Shown: positions 27,471 to 36,207 of the stretch, one piece after another
Numbering within the stretch: position 1 is the stretch's first letter
How the letters are laid out: each line of letters begins with the position of its first letter
Assembly: GCF_008330945.1 (NCBI RefSeq)
Contig: NZ_CP043489.1
Location: 1,747,501-1,811,500, forward strand
Origin: Labrys sp. KNU-23
Lineage (GTDB): Bacteria > Pseudomonadota > Alphaproteobacteria > Rhizobiales > Labraceae
Direction of reading: 5' to 3'
Length of the DNA: 64,000 bases
Made by a program: the position numbers and the translations under genes
Notes under the pieces: model-generated
What the model was told of the DNA's origin: nothing
Seen by the model: only the letters and a program-made list of their open reading frames with translations
Databases searched by the model: none

Positions 27471-28367
27471 TCAGGCCTTGACCACGCTCGCCGTGTAGAT
27501 CTCACCGATGGTCTTGGCGAGGCTGGCGTCGAATTCCGCGTCGCTCATCGAGACACGCAAATCTTCCGTCAGGGCGCGTGAGAAGGAAGCGATCATGCCA
27601 TGGTTGTGGCTGAGCTTCTCGCAGGCATCGGCGCGGGTATAGCCACCCGACAGCGCCACCACGCGGGAGACCGCCTTGTGCTCGACCAGCGGCTTGTAGA
27701 AATCGGCGACGGTGGGGATGGTGAGCTTGAGCATCACCTGCTGGCCAGCCGGCAGGGCGTCGAGTTCCCTGGCGATCTCGTCGCGCAGGATGGCTTCGGC
27801 TTCCTGCTTGGTCGGGCTCTTGATCGAGACTTCCGGCTCGATGATCGGCACGAGGCCATGGCCGAGGATCTGCTTGCCCACTTCGAACTGCTGCTTGACC
27901 ACGGCGGCAACGCCGGTCTTGTCAGCATTGGCGATCACCGAGCGCATCTTGGTGCCGAAGACGCCCTTCTTGGCCGCACGCGCGAGCAGGGCATCGAGTT
28001 CGGGCATCGGCTTCATCACCTGAGCACCGTTCTCTTCCGCCGCCAGGCCCTTGTCGACCTTGAGGAACGGCACCACGCCGCGATCTTCCCACAGATAGGT
28101 CGGCACCGGCTTGCCCTTGGCATCGCCGTCCATGGTCTTCTCGAACAGGATGGCTCCGATCACCTTGTCGCCGGAAAAGGCGGGCGCCGTCATGATGCGC
28201 ACGCGCATTTCGTGCATCAGGCGGAACATCTCTTCGTCGCCGCTATAGCTGGTTTCGGCGATGCCATAGAGACGCAGGGCGCCGGGGGTGGAACCACCGC
28301 TCTGATCGAGGGCGGCGATGAAGCCATCCTTGCCGGTCATCTGTGACATCATCTTGGCGTCTGCCAT
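27471..28367 (-). CDS. Class I fructose-bisphosphate aldolase
   Basis: Cleaves fructose-1,6-bisphosphate to the two triose phosphates through a lysine Schiff base. The 298-residue protein begins with the family segment GFIAALDQSGGSTPGAL and contains LFEKTMDG, TYLWEDRGVVPFLKVDKG, IIEPEVSIKSP and VMLKLTIPTVADFY, the last holding the Schiff-base Lys candidate, then LSGGYTRADAC for phosphate binding. Class I type, so no metal motif. It stands alone, bracketed by direct copies of an interspersed repeat, which may mark past insertion or simply repeat-rich flanks. Confidence 0.93.
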   Translation of the reverse strand: MADAKMMSQMTGKDGFIAALDQSGGSTPGALRLYGIAETSYSGDEEMFRLMHEMRVRIMTAPAFSGDKVIGAILFEKTMDGDAKGKPVPTYLWEDRGVVPFLKVDKGLAAEENGAQVMKPMPELDALLARAAKKGVFGTKMRSVIANADKTGVAAVVKQQFEVGKQILGHGLVPIIEPEVSIKSPTKQEAEAILRDEIARELDALPAGQQVMLKLTIPTVADFYKPLVEHKAVSRVVALSGGYTRADACEKLSHNHGMIASFSRALTEDLRVSMSDAEFDASLAKTIGEIYTASVVKA

Positions 28368-28423
28368 ATCGGTCTCCCTGTTGCGGGCCGGTGCGCGGCG
28401 CGCCCAGCCTCCGCGGTTGCCTA

Positions 28424-28540
28424 GAACAAGCGCGTTTAGACGAAAACGCTCCTTGGCTCTAGCTCATTGTTTCCAAGCCAATCCGACGGATCGGCTTGAG
28501 CGCCTTTGCGATTCCTGGCGGTGCCGCCAAATCGCAAGAG
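28424..28540 (-). repeat. Interspersed repeat, copy C
   Basis: Starts gaacaagcgcgtttagacgaaaacgct, continues through ttgtttccaagccaatccgacggatcggcttgagcgcc and ends caaatcgcaagag. Closely parallels copy B in order and orientation. The rest of the gap 28541-28717 shows nothing recognisable. Confidence 0.75.
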
Positions 28541-28717
28541 GTTCTCGCCTCGAGTCGGCGCGAGTATCGGCATGCAAAGGGGGCGAGGCAAGGGCCAGAG
28601 CCGCGAAACGCTTTCGCAAGGACGTGGGAAATGGGGCCACGACTCTTCCGGCCCGGATATGCGGACATGGAATCTCGCCGCCCGAAGCTCAGGAGCTTCT
28701 TCCGTCTTCCGGTTCAG

Positions 28718-28912
28718 TCAGCGCTTGCGTGGATCGGCCATATCGCGGATGGCGGCCTGGTGATACCAGGCACCGTCGACATCGATAGGCGGCAAGGGCT
28801 GGGTTTCGCGCGAGGAAAGCCGGGTCTCGTCGCGTCCGAGGCTGGACCCCATGCGTGGCCGCGTGGGGAAAAGGTAGATCTTGGCGGTCTCTTGCCGGGT
28901 ACTCGCAGTCAT
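28718..28912 (-). CDS. DUF2735 family small protein
   Basis: A 64-residue protein starting MTASTRQETAKIYLFPTRPR, which matches the DUF2735 pattern of small rhizobial proteins encoded next to glnII. No membrane segment. A GGGAGACGAGC ribosome-binding site supports the ATG at 28910-28912 rather than one 24 codons upstream. It diverges from glnII across a 397-bp regulatory region, suggesting nitrogen-dependent co-regulation (inference). Confidence 0.75.
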   Translation of the reverse strand: MTASTRQETAKIYLFPTRPRMGSSLGRDETRLSSRETQPLPPIDVDGAWYHQAAIRDMADPRKR

Positions 28913-28996
28913 GCTCGTCTCCCTTGTCTGGCGCGTCGGGGACGCTGCCAAACCAGGAGCCAGTCTTAGCACAGCCTCTGGCACCTTCCTATCATT

Positions 28997-29013
28997 TGCC
29001 TGCTTTGCAGGCA
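28997..29013. promoter_or_regulatory. Palindrome in the DUF2735-glnII divergent region
   Basis: TGCCTGC-TTT-GCAGGCA, perfect 7-bp arms, about 200 bp upstream of the sigma54-type promoter of glnII, a distance compatible with an enhancer site. It does not clearly match the NtrC consensus. Confidence 0.35.
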
Positions 29014-29216
29014 GCGTTTGCCTAAACTATGTGCAACCGAGGCCCTGTTACGGCACTGCGCAGGAAGACAGCAGGTCACGGCAACCGCATCCAGGACCGG
29101 CATAGGCTAAAAACACCCGCCTTTTGTTTTTCAGAGAGCAGCAAGATACCGTTCTCTTGCGGGCTCGTGCCCTCCTATCCAGAACATCTGCGACAAAAAC
29201 GCCGCACGCCGCACGC

Positions 29217-29232
29217 TGGCACGCTTCCTGCT
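29217..29232 (+). promoter_or_regulatory. Sigma54 (RpoN) promoter of glnII
   Basis: TGGCACG-CTTC-CTGCT: the -24 GG and -12 GC elements are correctly spaced, with one mismatch from TGGCACG-N4-TTGCT. It lies 78 bp before the glnII ATG. glnII is a classic NtrC/RpoN target in rhizobia, which supports the call. Confidence 0.75.
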
Positions 29233-29309
29233 TATTGCAGCGCAACCGGCGGCAATCCGGTGCGAACCGGCAGCCGCCATCCGCCTTCCAACCAGCGAGT
29301 ATCCTGAGA

Positions 29310-30344
29310 ATGACGAAGTACAAGCTCGAGTATATCTGGCTCGACGGTTACCGGCCGACCGCGAATCTGCGCGGCAAGACCATGGTCCGCGACTTCGATG
29401 CCTTCCCTACGCTCGAGCAACTGCCTCTCTGGGGCTTCGACGGCTCCTCGACCAAGCAGGCCGAGGGATCGAATTCGGATTGCGTGCTCAAGCCGGTCCG
29501 CGTCGTCCCCGATCCGGAGCGCCTGAACGGCGCCGTCGTGCTCTGCGAAGTGATGATGCCCGACGGCGTCACCCCGCATGCCTCCAACACGCGCGCCACC
29601 ATCCTCGACGATGAAGGCGCCTGGTTCGGCTTCGAGCAGGAATATTTCTTCTACAAGGATGGCCGCCCACTCGGCTTCCCGGAACATGGCTTCCCGGCCC
29701 CGCAGGGTCCCTACTACACCGGCGTCGGCTACAAGAATGTCGGCAACATCGCCCGCGAGATCGTCGAGAAGCATCTCGACATCTGCCTGGCCGCCGGCAT
29801 CAACCATGAAGGCATCAATGCCGAGGTCGCCAAGGGCCAGTGGGAATTCCAGATCTTCGGCAAGGGCTCCCGCGCCGCTGCCGACGAGATGTGGATCGCC
29901 CGCTACTTCCTGCTCCGCCTGACCGAGACATACTCGATCGACATCGAATGGCACTGCAAGCCGCTCGGCGATACCGACTGGAACGGCTCGGGCATGCATT
30001 GCAACTTCTCCACCACTCATCTGCGCGAAGTCGGCGGCAAGGCCTATTTCGAAGCCCTGATGGCGGCGTTCGCGGCCAACAAGGAAGCCCATATCGCCGT
30101 CTACGGGCCGGACAACCATCTGCGCCTCACCGGCAAGCACGAGACCGCCTCGATCGACACCTTCTCCTGGGGTGTGGCCGATCGTGGTGCCTCGATCCGC
30201 GTGCCGCATTCCTTCGTGCGCAACGACTACAAGGGCTATCTGGAAGACCGTCGTCCCAACTCCCAGGCCGACCCCTATGAGATCGCCTCCCAGGTGCTCA
30301 AGACCATCGCTTCGGTCTCGACCGCGGTGAAGGCTGCGGCCTGA
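29310..30344 (+). CDS. glnII: Glutamine synthetase II
   Basis: Eukaryotic-type glutamine synthetase, condensing glutamate and ammonium with ATP. The 344 residues fit GSII (about 330-350) and not GSI (about 470). The N-terminal beta-grasp begins TKYKLEYIWLDGY; catalytic-domain blocks include WGFDGSST, FGFEQEYFFYK (metal site Glu), GINHEGINAEVAKGQWEFQ, GSGMHCNFST and the Arg-rich RVPHSFVRNDYKGYLEDRRP. The ATG at 29310 matches the family N-terminus. GSII lacks the adenylylation control of GSI and is usually regulated by transcription, in line with the sigma54 promoter upstream. Confidence 0.96.
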   Translation: MTKYKLEYIWLDGYRPTANLRGKTMVRDFDAFPTLEQLPLWGFDGSSTKQAEGSNSDCVLKPVRVVPDPERLNGAVVLCEVMMPDGVTPHASNTRATILDDEGAWFGFEQEYFFYKDGRPLGFPEHGFPAPQGPYYTGVGYKNVGNIAREIVEKHLDICLAAGINHEGINAEVAKGQWEFQIFGKGSRAAADEMWIARYFLLRLTETYSIDIEWHCKPLGDTDWNGSGMHCNFSTTHLREVGGKAYFEALMAAFAANKEAHIAVYGPDNHLRLTGKHETASIDTFSWGVADRGASIRVPHSFVRNDYKGYLEDRRPNSQADPYEIASQVLKTIASVSTAVKAAA

Positions 30345-30360
30345 GCCCGACCATCTCCCG

Positions 30361-30398
30361 GCAAAACGGCGCGGGTCGCAAGATCCGCGCCGTTTTGC
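30361..30398 (+). terminator. Terminator-like hairpin after glnII
   Basis: GCAAAACGGCGCGG-(10 bp)-CCGCGCCGTTTTGC: perfect 14-bp stem beginning 17 bp after the glnII stop, with T residues inside the 3' arm. Confidence 0.8.
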
Positions 30399-30503
30399 AT
30401 GCGCCGCCCGGGGATCGCGGGAGCGCGCAGCCACCATGCATCTTTGCCGGTCGCCCTTTCGGGCTGGCTGTGCTATAGCGCCGGCCAACATCAGGAATTT
30501 TGC

Positions 30504-31793
30504 ATGTCGGCCCTTTCGCTCGAACAGGCAGCGAGCCCTCAAGCCGTTCCCATGGGAATGGCTGATACCGCTGCCGCTCCACAAGCCCTCTCCGCCAAGC
30601 CCTCCCTCGCCGGGATGGACCGCGCGGCACTGACTGAAGCTCTCACCGCCGTGGGCGTGCCCGCCGGCGAGGTGAAGATGCGCGTCAACCAGCTGTCGCA
30701 CTGGCTCTATGTGCGCGGCGCCAGCCGTTTCGATGCCATGACCAACGTGTCCAAGCATCTGCGCGCCCTGCTGGAGCAGTCCTACACGCTCGACCGCCCG
30801 GAGATCATCGCCGAGCAGATCTCGGCCGACGGTACGCGCAAATGGCTGATGCGCATGCCCTCCACCGGTCCCGCCGACAAGGGCGCCGAAATCGAGACCG
30901 TCTACATTCCCGATGAGAAGCGCGGCACGCTGTGCGTCTCCTCCCAGGTCGGCTGCACGCTCAACTGCTCCTTCTGCCACACCGGTACGCAGAAGCTGGT
31001 GCGCAACCTCACTGCGGCCGAGATCGTGGCCCAGCTCCTGGTCGCACGCGACCGCCTCGGCGACTGGCCCGATCAGGAAGCGCCGGAAGGAGCGATCGTA
31101 CCACGCGACGGCGGGCGCTTCGTTTCCAATGTCGTGATGATGGGCATGGGCGAGCCGCTCTACAATTACGACAATGTCGCCATCGCCCTGAAGGTGATGT
31201 CGGACCAGGATGGCCTGTGCCTGTCGCGCCGGCGCATCACGCTGTCGACCTCGGGCGTGGTGCCGATGCTCGGCCCGCTCGGCGAGGACATCAATCCAGC
31301 ACTCGCCATCTCGCTGCATGCCACCAACGACAATCTGCGCAACGAGTTGGTGCCGCTGAACAAGAAATATCCGATCGCCGAGCTCCTGGACGCCTGCCGC
31401 AACTATGCCGGCCTTTCCAATGCCCGCCGCATCACCTTCGAATATGTCATGCTCAAGGGCGTGAACGACAGCCCGGCCGAGGCGCGCGCCCTGGTCAAGC
31501 TGCTCAAGGGCATTCCGGCCAAGATCAATTTGATTCCCTTCAATCCCTGGCCCGGCACTTTCTATGAATGCTCGGATTGGGAGACGATCGAGGCCTTCTC
31601 CGACATCGTCTTCAATGCCGGCTATGCCTCGCCCATCCGCACGCCGCGCGGGCGCGACATCCTCGCCGCCTGCGGCCAGCTCAAGAGCGAAAGCCAGAAG
31701 ATGCGAGCGCGCGACCGCCTCGCCATCGAGGCCGATGCCATGAAGAAGCTGGCGGTGGAGGCTTTTTACGCCCATGGGGCGGACGGGGACTAA
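30504..31793 (+). CDS. rlmN: 23S rRNA/tRNA (adenine-C2) methyltransferase RlmN
   Basis: Radical-SAM enzyme methylating C2 of A2503 in 23S rRNA and A37 in some tRNAs. The 4Fe-4S motif CxxxCxxC is [12 protein letters not shown]. Other family blocks: [15 protein letters not shown] near the N-terminus, [30 protein letters not shown] and FNPWPGT; a catalytic cysteine lies in [16 protein letters not shown]. The 429-residue protein has a 60-residue Ala-rich head before the usual start. An AGGA site precedes the ATG at 30504; the frame is open further upstream without support. Confidence 0.95.
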   Translation: MSALSLEQAASPQAVPMGMADTAAAPQALSAKPSLAGMDRAALTEALTAVGVPAGEVKMRVNQLSHWLYVRGASRFDAMTNVSKHLRALLEQSYTLDRPEIIAEQISADGTRKWLMRMPSTGPADKGAEIETVYIPDEKRGTLCVSSQVGCTLNCSFCHTGTQKLVRNLTAAEIVAQLLVARDRLGDWPDQEAPEGAIVPRDGGRFVSNVVMMGMGEPLYNYDNVAIALKVMSDQDGLCLSRRRITLSTSGVVPMLGPLGEDINPALAISLHATNDNLRNELVPLNKKYPIAELLDACRNYAGLSNARRITFEYVMLKGVNDSPAEARALVKLLKGIPAKINLIPFNPWPGTFYECSDWETIEAFSDIVFNAGYASPIRTPRGRDILAACGQLKSESQKMRARDRLAIEADAMKKLAVEAFYAHGADGD

Positions 31794-31812
31794 GTTCTCC
31801 CTGGGAAATTCG

Positions 31813-32310
31813 ATGTCCTCTCCTCCCGCCCCCAATCGCCCGCGTGGCGTCATCAGCTTCGTCGACCGCCTGGTGCTGGTGGCCTTCGCTGCCGTCCTGG
31901 CCGCCATCGCGGCACTGGTGGTCGGCGTGATGGGCCTCGCCAATCACGATTTCGGCCAGGAACTCGCGGGCACCGCCGAGTTGTTCGGCCTAAAGGCCTT
32001 GGCGACGCTGATCGACGGCACCCCCGTGGAAGACATCGGGGCCATGATCCAGCAGGCCGCCACCGCCGCCCTCGCGATCTGGCTCGCCCCGATCGCACTG
32101 GTCGCGGTAATCGGCGAGACCATGGGCAGAGCGAGCTGGATGTTCTACGCCATCGGCATGGCGCTCGCCTTCGCGGTGGCGCCGATGGTGATGAGCCTGA
32201 ACATCCTCGCCATCATGCTGCTCTACCGCGCTTTGCTCGGTCTCACCGCCATCGGCATCGTCGCCGGCACGGTCTACTGGCTGGTGGCCGGACGGAGTGC
32301 GGCGGGTTGA
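31813..32310 (+). CDS. Small integral membrane protein, unknown function
   Basis: A 165-residue protein with a short cytoplasmic head and about four hydrophobic helices (FVDRLVLVAFAAVLAAIAALVVGV; LAIWLAPIALVAVIGE; FYAIGMALAFAVAPMVM; LTAIGIVAGTVYWLVAG). No motif I recognise. It follows rlmN by 19 bp and is probably co-transcribed, but nothing links its function to rRNA methylation. Confidence 0.7.
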   Translation: MSSPPAPNRPRGVISFVDRLVLVAFAAVLAAIAALVVGVMGLANHDFGQELAGTAELFGLKALATLIDGTPVEDIGAMIQQAATAALAIWLAPIALVAVIGETMGRASWMFYAIGMALAFAVAPMVMSLNILAIMLLYRALLGLTAIGIVAGTVYWLVAGRSAAG

Positions 32311-32509
32311 GCGGAACCAAGTTTGCACGCCATGGTAATTTCGGCACTATTTAACCATTTGCATACCGCGCCAGCGTAGGCTTCGACGCGTTCCGGTCGA
32401 ACTTTCGCCGGAATCCCTGTCTTTCGTCGCAGTTGCGCGAGGCGCTCCGATTCACGATGATCGGCGCCACCGCTTTCTGCCCTCTTACTTCGGGATCGAT
32501 CGAGCCAGC

Positions 32510-33073
32510 ATGATGTCCTCAACCCTTCGCATCGCGCTCATCGCCACCGCCGTCGTCGCATTCACCGGTTCGGCTCTGGCAGCACCTCGCAAACCCAAGG
32601 CCGAAGCACCGGCCCCGGCTGCCGCCGGCGGTGCCCAGCCGACACCGCTCGGCCAGTTCGGCGATTGGCAAGCCTTCCAGAACGGCACGGCGAAGGGCAA
32701 GTCCTGCTTTGCCATCACCAGCCCGAAGGACCGCAAGCCGGCGCGGCTGAAGCGCGATCCGGCCACGCTCTTCATTACTCGCCGCCCCGGCGAGGGCGTG
32801 AAGAACGAGTTGAGCATGATCACCGGCTTCGGCATGAAGGATGGCGGCGATGCCACGCTGAAGGTCGGGCGCTCCTCCTTCACGCTCTACACCAAGGGCA
32901 GCAATGCCTGGGTGAAGAACGCCGCCGAGGAAGGCACCGTCGTCAATACCTTGCGCAAGAGCCGCGAGGCGGTCTTCACCGGCGCCTCCAAGCGCGGCAA
33001 CAGGACCACCGACCGCTATTCGCTCGACGGGCTGCCGCAGGCCCTCGACGCCATCACCAAGGGCTGCCCCTAA
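32510..33073 (+). CDS. Invasion-associated locus B (IalB) family protein
   Basis: Secreted 187-residue protein: signal peptide (LRIALIATAVVAFTGSALA), an Ala/Pro-rich linker, then the IalB domain (GQFGDWQAFQNGTAKGKSCFA; RRPGEGVKNELSMITGFGM). Two cysteines (SCFA and TKGCP) could form a disulfide. In Bartonella the founding member aids erythrocyte invasion; in free-living rhizobia the role is unknown. Two ATG codons in tandem make the start ambiguous by one residue. A hairpin terminator follows. Confidence 0.83.
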   Translation: MMSSTLRIALIATAVVAFTGSALAAPRKPKAEAPAPAAAGGAQPTPLGQFGDWQAFQNGTAKGKSCFAITSPKDRKPARLKRDPATLFITRRPGEGVKNELSMITGFGMKDGGDATLKVGRSSFTLYTKGSNAWVKNAAEEGTVVNTLRKSREAVFTGASKRGNRTTDRYSLDGLPQALDAITKGCP

Positions 33074-33137
33074 GAGCTGGGAGCGCGGACATCTCGGCGG
33101 CATGTCTCGGTGTCCGCTCTCTGAAACCGTCGCACGC

Positions 33138-33174
33138 AAAAAGGGCGCCGCCTGACTTGGCCGCGCCCTTTTTT
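33138..33174. terminator. Bidirectional terminator between IalB-like and yhhQ genes
   Basis: AAAAAGGGCGC-(14 bp)-GCGCCCTTTTT, perfect 11-bp stem with a T run on the plus strand (33169-33174) and an A run on the other side, between convergent genes. Confidence 0.85.
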
Positions 33175-33243
33175 GTGAGCTTTGTGTTTCCAAGAGCGGA
33201 CAGGATGCCCGCGCTCCCGGAAACAGGTGCCGCTTGTTCCGGC

Positions 33244-33804
33244 TCAGACCGCCTTGGCGGCAAGCCTGTCGCGGAAGACGAGATAGCCATAGACAGGCAT
33301 CACCACGAAAACCATGGCGATCTTGATGGCATAATCGGCAATGCCGAGGCTGACCCAGGGCACGTCCGTGCCGACGAAGGCGATCACCCAGAACAGCACG
33401 CTGTCGACCGTCGAGGCGAGGATGTTGGAGATGGAGGGTGGCACCCACCAGGCATGCTGGCGGAAGCGGTTGAAGACCTGGGCATCCACCATCTGGCCAG
33501 AAACGAAGGCGACACCGCTGGCGATGGCGATACGCGGATCCGCGGCCACGAACGAGATGATCACCGCGATCACGAAGGAGGCCATCACCACCTTGCGCGT
33601 CATCTCCACGCCATGGCGGCGATTGCACAAATCCGTGATGAAGAAGGCGACCGGGAAGATGAAAGCGCCCCAGGTCAGGAAATCCGAGGTGCCCGGCACG
33701 ACATATTGCACACCCCAGTTGGCGGCAGCGACGATCAGGGCATGAGCGAGCACATAGCGCCAGCGCAAATCGGCGAAATAACTGAACACAGGGTTGGCGG
33801 TCAC
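33244..33804 (-). CDS. yhhQ: Queuosine precursor transporter (YhhQ/VUT family)
   Basis: Inner-membrane carrier importing the queuosine precursors preQ0/preQ1 for tRNA modification. The 186-residue protein has about six helices. Family sequences: the FLTWGAFIFPVAFFITDLCNRRHG block, ISGVAF-type SGVAFVSGQMVDAQVFNRFR, and the conserved WWVPPSISNILASTVDSVLFW. The best N-terminus is a GTG at 33802-33804 giving MTANPVFSYFADLRW; the frame is open upstream but reads through zinc-ribbon gene sequence. Family name VUT covers vitamin uptake relatives, so substrate is by homology only. Confidence 0.85.
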   Translation of the reverse strand: MTANPVFSYFADLRWRYVLAHALIVAAANWGVQYVVPGTSDFLTWGAFIFPVAFFITDLCNRRHGVEMTRKVVMASFVIAVIISFVAADPRIAIASGVAFVSGQMVDAQVFNRFRQHAWWVPPSISNILASTVDSVLFWVIAFVGTDVPWVSLGIADYAIKIAMVFVVMPVYGYLVFRDRLAAKAV

Positions 33805-33925
33805 GTCATACCTACGGGAAAGAGAAGATTTCTGGGGCGCTGCCTTACAGCAAAAACGGCTGTCGGTGTAGCCTCTCAATCGCAATTCCGCTTCCCAGGA
33901 CCGGCATGACCGGCTTTTTCTGCGT

Positions 33926-34237
33926 TTAAGCCGTAGCCTTTCCGCAGGCTGAGCAGAATTTCGCCCCCGGCGGCACCCGGCCGCCGCACTGGGCGCAGGT
34001 GCCCTCCCGGGCACCCAGCCCTTCCCCGCATTGGGCACAAAAGCGCGCATCTGCCGGATTGTCGCCGCCGCATTTTCCGCACGCCATCACCCGCTGCACC
34101 GCATTCTGCGGCGGATGGCCCTGGGAAGGAGACCGGCCCCATCCGTCCCGATAGCGATCCTGAGATCCGTGGCCGCCATGATGGCCGCCGGCGCCATGCC
34201 GGCCACCCGAGAACAAACGATCAAAAAAGTGACCCAT
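33926..34237 (-). CDS. Double zinc-ribbon protein
   Basis: A 103-residue protein: His/Gly-rich N-terminal half (HHGGHGSQD) and two CxxC-x-CxxC ribbons in the C-terminal half (CGKCGGDNPADARFCAQCG and CAQCGGRVPPGAKFCSACG). A GAGGAG site lies 10 bp before the ATG. Such double ribbons often serve as protein-protein adaptors or metal-binding modules; nothing here fixes the function. Confidence 0.8.
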   Translation of the reverse strand: MGHFFDRLFSGGRHGAGGHHGGHGSQDRYRDGWGRSPSQGHPPQNAVQRVMACGKCGGDNPADARFCAQCGEGLGAREGTCAQCGGRVPPGAKFCSACGKATA

Positions 34238-34360
34238 GGTGCTGCTCTCCTCTTCAGGGATGAGAAGGGAGCCTAGCTTCTCCAGTCGCTAGAGGAGCAA
34301 ATGACATATCGGTAAGGTACGGTCGGGCTGGTCCGCGAGCCTCCCTGGCCGCGATGCGCC

Positions 34361-34984
34361 CTATGCCCCCGCCCGGCCGGTTTCCAGGAAACGCTCCACG
34401 CCCGCCAATCCCGTATAGTGCACCTGAAGGGGCAGGCCCAGGCGAGCAGCCGCTTCCTCCGCCTTGCGTTCGAGCACCGGGTCGGGGAATTGCACCAGGA
34501 ACATCACCCGCTTGTAGTTCCCGAAATACATCGGCAGCAATTGCGGATAGCGATCGAGCTTCAGCCCCTTGATCACGAAGCGGTCGAAATGCCGAACCAG
34601 GAAATCGGTGAGGTAGAAGGTGCCGATCTCCTCCTCCTGCATGCGATCGAATATGTCGGCGCCGGCAAAGAAGGAATAGCAGTGCGGCCCGTCGATGCGC
34701 TCGACGCCCTCCTCGGCGAGGACCTCGTCGAGCAGGCCTCCGGTGCCGCAATCGCCGTAGAGTACCAGGATCTCGTCATATTTGGCGCGATTGGCGCGAA
34801 TCTTGCGCCGGATGCCGTCCGGGATCTTCTGCGGATAATTGTGCCAGATCGCCGGCAGGCAGGTGACCTCCATGTGGTCCCAGCCATTGGCGGATTTCAC
34901 CGCGAGAAATTCGCGCGCCAGCGCCCCGCACGCGATTACCAGCGTCGAGCGGGGCCCGTCTGTTTCCTTCGAAGGACTGGTCAT
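34361..34984 (-). CDS. DUF1638 family protein
   Basis: A 207-residue protein of the DUF1638 family, recognised from LVIACGALAREF, CLPAIWHNYPQKIPDGIR, ILVLYGDCGTGG and HFDRFVIKGL. The Cys and His residues in CGA, HCYSFF and YGDCGTGG are candidate ligands. In many alphaproteobacteria DUF1638 genes lie beside corrinoid-dependent methyl-transfer genes, and here it follows a corrinoid protein gene by 76 bp on the same strand. Molecular role unknown. Confidence 0.8.
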   Translation of the reverse strand: MTSPSKETDGPRSTLVIACGALAREFLAVKSANGWDHMEVTCLPAIWHNYPQKIPDGIRRKIRANRAKYDEILVLYGDCGTGGLLDEVLAEEGVERIDGPHCYSFFAGADIFDRMQEEEIGTFYLTDFLVRHFDRFVIKGLKLDRYPQLLPMYFGNYKRVMFLVQFPDPVLERKAEEAAARLGLPLQVHYTGLAGVERFLETGRAGA

Positions 34985-35060
34985 CGCCCACTCCTCGAGA
35001 TCGGCCTCCGCGCCAACCGCGGAGCAGTACCCACCGCTCCGCGCAGGTCTGCGGCCTGGC

Positions 35061-35753
35061 TTAGCTCGCCATGCCCTGGCGCTTGCCGATCAGCGACTTG
35101 GCCATCTCCACCGCAATGGCGGCGTCGCGGCAATAGGCATCGGCACCCACGGCTTCCGAGAAGGCCTCGTTCAAAGGCGCGCCGCCGACCAGCACGATGT
35201 AGTCGGAGCGGATGCCCTTCTCCTTCATCGTGTCGATCACCACCTTCATATAGGGCATGGTGGTGGTGAGCAAAGCCGACATGCCGAGAATCTCGGGCTG
35301 GTGCTTCTCAAGCGCCTCGAGATAGTTCTCGACCGGGTTGTTGATACCAAGATCGATCACCTCGAAGCCGGCGCCTTCCATCATCATGGTGACGAGGTTC
35401 TTGCCGATGTCGTGAATGTCGCCCTTGACGGTACCGATCACCATCTTGCCGACCTTGGGCGCACCGGTCTCGGCCAACAATGGGCGCAGCACGGTCATGC
35501 CGGCCTTCATCGAATTGGCGGACATCAGCACTTCCGGCACGAACAGGATGCCGTCACGGAAGTCGACGCCGACGATGCGCATGCCTTCGACCAGGGCCTT
35601 GGTCAGCACGTCATAAGGCGTCCAGCCGCGCTTGAGCAGGATATTGACGCCCTCGACGATCTCGTCGGCCAGGCCATCATAAAGGTCGTCGTGCATCTGC
35701 TCGACGAGCTCGTCATCGGGGAGCGTATTGAGATCGAGATCGCCGTCGGACAT
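35061..35753 (-). CDS. Cobalamin-binding corrinoid protein (MtbC/MetH-like)
   Basis: Methyl-carrying B12 protein of 230 residues: an N-terminal four-helix cap (about 15-95) and a Rossmann B12 domain with the signature GTVKGDIHDIGKN (lower cobalt ligand His114), followed by GINNPVENYLEAL, GMSALLTTTM and LVGGAPLNEAF. These proteins shuttle a methyl group from methylamines or similar donors to tetrahydrofolate. No methyltransferase (MttB-like) or reactivase is encoded in this window, only DUF1638. The ATG at 35751-35753 gives the usual N-terminus. Confidence 0.92.
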   Translation of the reverse strand: MSDGDLDLNTLPDDELVEQMHDDLYDGLADEIVEGVNILLKRGWTPYDVLTKALVEGMRIVGVDFRDGILFVPEVLMSANSMKAGMTVLRPLLAETGAPKVGKMVIGTVKGDIHDIGKNLVTMMMEGAGFEVIDLGINNPVENYLEALEKHQPEILGMSALLTTTMPYMKVVIDTMKEKGIRSDYIVLVGGAPLNEAFSEAVGADAYCRDAAIAVEMAKSLIGKRQGMAS

Positions 35754-36207
35754 GACTTGCTGTTCCTGCACTGGGTGAAGCACGGATTACTATAGAACGC
35801 TTCTTAATGCGAGGTAGCCTGACAGGGGCGCCTTGCGCTGTCGCGCTGGGGACATCGTATATTCAAACTGCGACAACAGGCCAAAAGAGCGACGGCTGGT
35901 GCCGCGCAAATCCCCACCCCCGTTCTTGCAAGCGAGCAGGCCGGCGGCCCCGGGCTGCCCCTCGCTCCGCCTGCGGCCGGCGCGTTTCGGCAAGAGCGCC
36001 GTTTTGCCCCACCTCCCGCCATCCCTGCGCCTTTGCGATTCCCGCCGAGTCCCGCTATTCGCACCCCTTGGCAACAAACGTTCGAGTTTGACAGGCGGTA
36101 TTGGCTTGCGCGAACGTTGCATGAAATAGTAGGCCTACGTAACGGAATGTCGTGGCGCCGGCCTTTGGCGTGATTTCGATACTGATGGCTGTTTGGAAAA
36201 GGTTGTG
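35754..36207. other. Intergenic stretch with a degenerate repeat fragment
   Basis: No gene supported. The segment at about 36030-36060 (gcgcctttgcgattc) matches the core of the interspersed repeats B and C, so a decayed copy is possible. The rest shows no clear promoter or hairpin. Confidence 0.4.

Noticed and set aside
33805..33925. Possible preQ1 riboswitch upstream of the queuosine-precursor transporter (GCTACACC on the minus strand)
   Set aside because: The flanking GAGG/CCTC stem and the A-rich tail of the preQ1-I class are missing, so the short match is likely chance.
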